A DNA stretch of 64,000 bases. Source: Brumimicrobium sp035497735 (GTDB taxonomy: Bacteria > Bacteroidota > Bacteroidia > Flavobacteriales_D > Crocinitomicaceae). Both the position numbers and the translations under genes were made by a program. This document shows, piece by piece, positions 62,055 to 64,000 of the stretch (the stretch's first letter is position 1; each line of letters opens with the position of its first letter). Under the pieces are notes generated by a model. The model made no database searches and was not told where the DNA came from. It saw only the letters and a program-made list of their open reading frames with translations. The stretch is from the NCBI GenBank assembly GCA_035497735.1, contig DATJCX010000069.1, positions 62,001 through 126,000 of the forward strand, written 5' to 3'.

Positions 62055-63479
62055 ATGGGAAATATTTTCGATAAAACACAAGACGAAAGTCGACAAGGTG
62101 AAGCTTTAGTTAGAGAAAGCGTGGCGGGAGATAAAAAAGTGTATTTAGAAAGTTACGGTTGCGCAATGAACTTTTCGGATAGTGAAGTAGTGGCCTCAAT
62201 TCTTGAAAAAGGTGGTTATACTACGACAGAAGATTATCAAAAGGCGGATTTGGTTTTGATAAATACTTGCGCTGTTAGAGATAATGCCGAGCAAAGAGTT
62301 AGAAATAGGCTAGCACAATATAATAAGATAAAAAAGGAAAAGCCAGGGATGATTATCGGAATGTTGGGCTGCATGGCTGAACGTTTGAAATCAAAAGTCT
62401 TAGAAGAAGAGAAGCTAGTGGATATTGTTGCTGGTCCTGATTCTTACCGTAGTTTACCTGCTCTAATTGAAGAGGTAGAAGGTGGACAGAAAGCAGTGAA
62501 CGTTTTACTTTCTCGTGATGAGACTTATGCTGATATTAGTCCGGTACGTTTGGATAAAAACGGAGTAACTGGTTTTGTTAGTATCACTAGAGGTTGTGAC
62601 AATATGTGTTCTTTCTGTGTAGTTCCGTTTACACGTGGGCGTGAAAGAAGTAGAGATCCGCAGACCATCGTTACAGAGTGTCAAGAATTATATGCAAACG
62701 GCTATAGAGAAGTTACTTTGTTAGGGCAAAACGTAAACTCCTATCGTTGGAATATGTCGAGCAAAGGCGAGGTTAAAGACGCTTCAATGCCGACAACTAA
62801 TTTTGCTGAATTGTTGGAAATGGTTGCAGAAGGTGTACCGGGGATGCGTATTCGCTTTTCAACGCCACATCCAAAAGATTTTACTGAAGATGTATTGCAT
62901 GCCATTGCAAAATATAAAAATATTTGTAAATACATTCACTTACCAGTTCAGGCTGGAAGTAGCTCTCTTTTAGAAAGAATGAATAGAGGCTATACAAGAG
63001 AATGGTATTTAGAGCGTGTTGCAGATATTAGAAGAATTCTTCCAGATTGCGGTATTTCTACTGATACAATTTCTGGATTCTGTGGAGAAACAGATGAAGA
63101 ACATGAAGAAATGTTGAGTATTATGGAGGAAGTTCGCTATGACGCTGCCTACATGTACAAATATTCAGAACGTCCAAAAACTTTAGCAGAAAGAAAGTAC
63201 GAAGACGACGTTCCTGAAGAGATAAAACAAAAAAGATTAGAGGAAGTGATTGCTTTACAGCATAAACACAGTCTTGAAATTCATGAAGAACAAATCGGGA
63301 AGATTGAAGAAGTGTTGATTGAGTCTATCTCTCGTCGTTCAGAAGATCGAATGAAGGGTAGAACAGATAGAAATCTAAAAGTTATTTTTGACCGTAAAAA
63401 TTCAAAAATAGGAGACTTTGTAATGGTGAAAATTACGGGGTGTACTTCGGCTAGTTTAGTTGGAGAAATTGTTGAATAA
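62055..63479 (+). CDS. miaB: tRNA-2-methylthio-N6-isopentenyladenosine synthase
   Basis: Adds the methylthio group at A37 of tRNAs that read U-starting codons, using radical SAM chemistry. The 474 aa have the N-terminal UPF0004 domain with the auxiliary cluster cysteines C36, C72 and C106, the radical SAM triad C181, C185 and C188 (CDNMCSFC), and a C-terminal TRAM domain (about 410-474). It is followed after 12 nt by a sigma-54-type regulator, a common order in this group. Confidence 0.97.
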   Translation: MGNIFDKTQDESRQGEALVRESVAGDKKVYLESYGCAMNFSDSEVVASILEKGGYTTTEDYQKADLVLINTCAVRDNAEQRVRNRLAQYNKIKKEKPGMIIGMLGCMAERLKSKVLEEEKLVDIVAGPDSYRSLPALIEEVEGGQKAVNVLLSRDETYADISPVRLDKNGVTGFVSITRGCDNMCSFCVVPFTRGRERSRDPQTIVTECQELYANGYREVTLLGQNVNSYRWNMSSKGEVKDASMPTTNFAELLEMVAEGVPGMRIRFSTPHPKDFTEDVLHAIAKYKNICKYIHLPVQAGSSSLLERMNRGYTREWYLERVADIRRILPDCGISTDTISGFCGETDEEHEEMLSIMEEVRYDAAYMYKYSERPKTLAERKYEDDVPEEIKQKRLEEVIALQHKHSLEIHEEQIGKIEEVLIESISRRSEDRMKGRTDRNLKVIFDRKNSKIGDFVMVKITGCTSASLVGEIVE

Positions 63480-63491
63480 TAAAATTGCAAT

Positions 63492-64000
63492 ATGAGTGTT
63501 CAAACCATTAAGCAGAGATTTGGAATTATAGGAAATTCTCCTGGATTAAACCGTGCGTTGGAAGTGGCTATTCAAGTTGCACCAACAGATATTTCTGTAT
63601 TAGTAACAGGAGAAAGTGGTACTGGTAAGGAGATTATTCCGCAAGTGATTCATTCTTTAAGCAAGAGAAAGCACGGAAGTTATGTTGCGGTAAACTGTGG
63701 AGCTATTCCAGAAGGAACGATTGATTCTGAACTTTTCGGTCACGAAAAAGGATCGTTTACGGGAGCAACAGGAAGTAGAAAAGGATATTTTGAAGAAGCA
63801 GATGGCGGAACTATCTTCTTGGACGAAGTTGCCGAACTTCCACAACAAACGCAAGTTAGATTATTGCGTGTTTTAGAAACTGGAGAATTTATGCGCGTAG
63901 GTTCTTCAAAGGTTATCAAAACCGATGTAAGAGTTGTTGCTGCAACCAATGAAAATATGGCTGAGGCTATTCGTAAAGGAAAGTTTCGTGAAGATTTATT
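63492..64000 (+). CDS. Sigma-54-dependent transcriptional activator (cut by window end)
   Basis: The frame begins 12 nt after miaB and runs off the window end, 169 codons. It is the AAA+ domain of a sigma-54 enhancer-binding protein: GESGTGKE (Walker A, about 40-47), ESGS/GSFTGA loop for sigma-54 contact (about 92-97), Walker B TIFLDEVAELP (about 111-121) and VRVVAATNE. There is almost no N-terminal receiver or sensor domain (fewer than 20 residues), so it is an unusually short regulator that may respond to a binding partner. The DNA-binding part is outside. Confidence 0.93.
   Translation, partial: MSVQTIKQRFGIIGNSPGLNRALEVAIQVAPTDISVLVTGESGTGKEIIPQVIHSLSKRKHGSYVAVNCGAIPEGTIDSELFGHEKGSFTGATGSRKGYFEEADGGTIFLDEVAELPQQTQVRLLRVLETGEFMRVGSSKVIKTDVRVVAATNENMAEAIRKGKFREDL

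Noticed and set aside
1..64000. Mobile element, prophage, CRISPR or defence island
   Set aside because: No transposase, integrase, cas gene, toxin-antitoxin pair or direct-repeat array was seen; nearly all genes are typical housekeeping or envelope genes of the lineage.

Overview
This 64 kb window looks like ordinary chromosomal backbone of a gliding-type Bacteroidota bacterium, most likely order Flavobacteriales. The reasons are an AT-rich base composition, two sets of gliding/type IX secretion genes (gldB-gldC and gldK-gldL-gldM-gldN with a PorP/SprF-like gene), two proteins with T9SS C-terminal sorting domains, many SPII lipoproteins, and promoters of the Bacteroidota type (-7 box TAnnTTTG, sometimes with a -33 TTG/TTTG) before at least fifteen genes. 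The family cannot be fixed from sequence alone. I see no insertion sequence, prophage, CRISPR array, rRNA operon or origin. There is one tRNA gene.

Layout. 1-5.5 kb: end of tyrS, a PAP2 phosphatase, then a minus-strand run of an SDR, a low-molecular-weight phosphatase and an RsmI-like methyltransferase, then nhaA and a gamma-carbonic-anhydrase/PaaY-like protein. 5.6-9.6 kb: tag, a secreted protein, a BadF-type sugar kinase, an orphan SiaC-like protein, a TruC/RluA-type pseudouridine synthase, an NTF2-like protein and a decayed hydrolase. 9.7-15.3 kb: a T9SS cargo protein, tRNA-Met, phoH, two small lipoproteins, a TPR protein and beta-carbonic anhydrase. 15.5-25.9 kb: guaA, a LysM/periplasmic-binding protein, a dioxygenase fused to a small domain, TPR-nth, a DUF58 protein, pdhB, pfkA and purC. 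26-39 kb: two tandem CPA2 antiporters, a complete RND efflux operon and a sulfur/thiol group (rhodanese, MBL-rhodanese, TPMT-like methyltransferase). 39-51.5 kb: ndk, ferredoxin, nadE, an outer-membrane barrel, gldB-gldC, lnt, a large T9SS type B protein, an M23 peptidase, cdd and pdhA-pdhC. 51.9-64 kb: gldKLMN, the PorP/SprF-like gene, an arginase-fold protein without metal ligands, topA, miaB and the start of a sigma-54 activator.

How the genes fit together. GldK/L/M/N form the ring and motor of the T9SS. GldB is an essential gliding lipoprotein and GldC its accessory. The proteins at 9.7 kb and 45-47 kb are probable cargo. PdhA, PdhB and PdhC supply three subunits of the pyruvate dehydrogenase complex, with pdhB 26 kb from the other two.

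I found no convincing new multi-gene system. The observations most worth checking are: (1) GuaA has glycine where the catalytic cysteine of its glutaminase domain should be, while the synthase domain is intact; (2) an arginase-fold protein with its metal ligands replaced sits between topA and the T9SS genes; (3) an in-frame fusion of a small protein to an isopenicillin N synthase-like dioxygenase, joined by an AT-rich linker that looks like an old intergenic region; (4) -7 promoter boxes 4-5 nt from start codons, implying leaderless mRNAs; and (5) a 21-bp palindrome before the RND operon, a perfect Shine-Dalgarno in a leader, and a long 13-bp inverted repeat.
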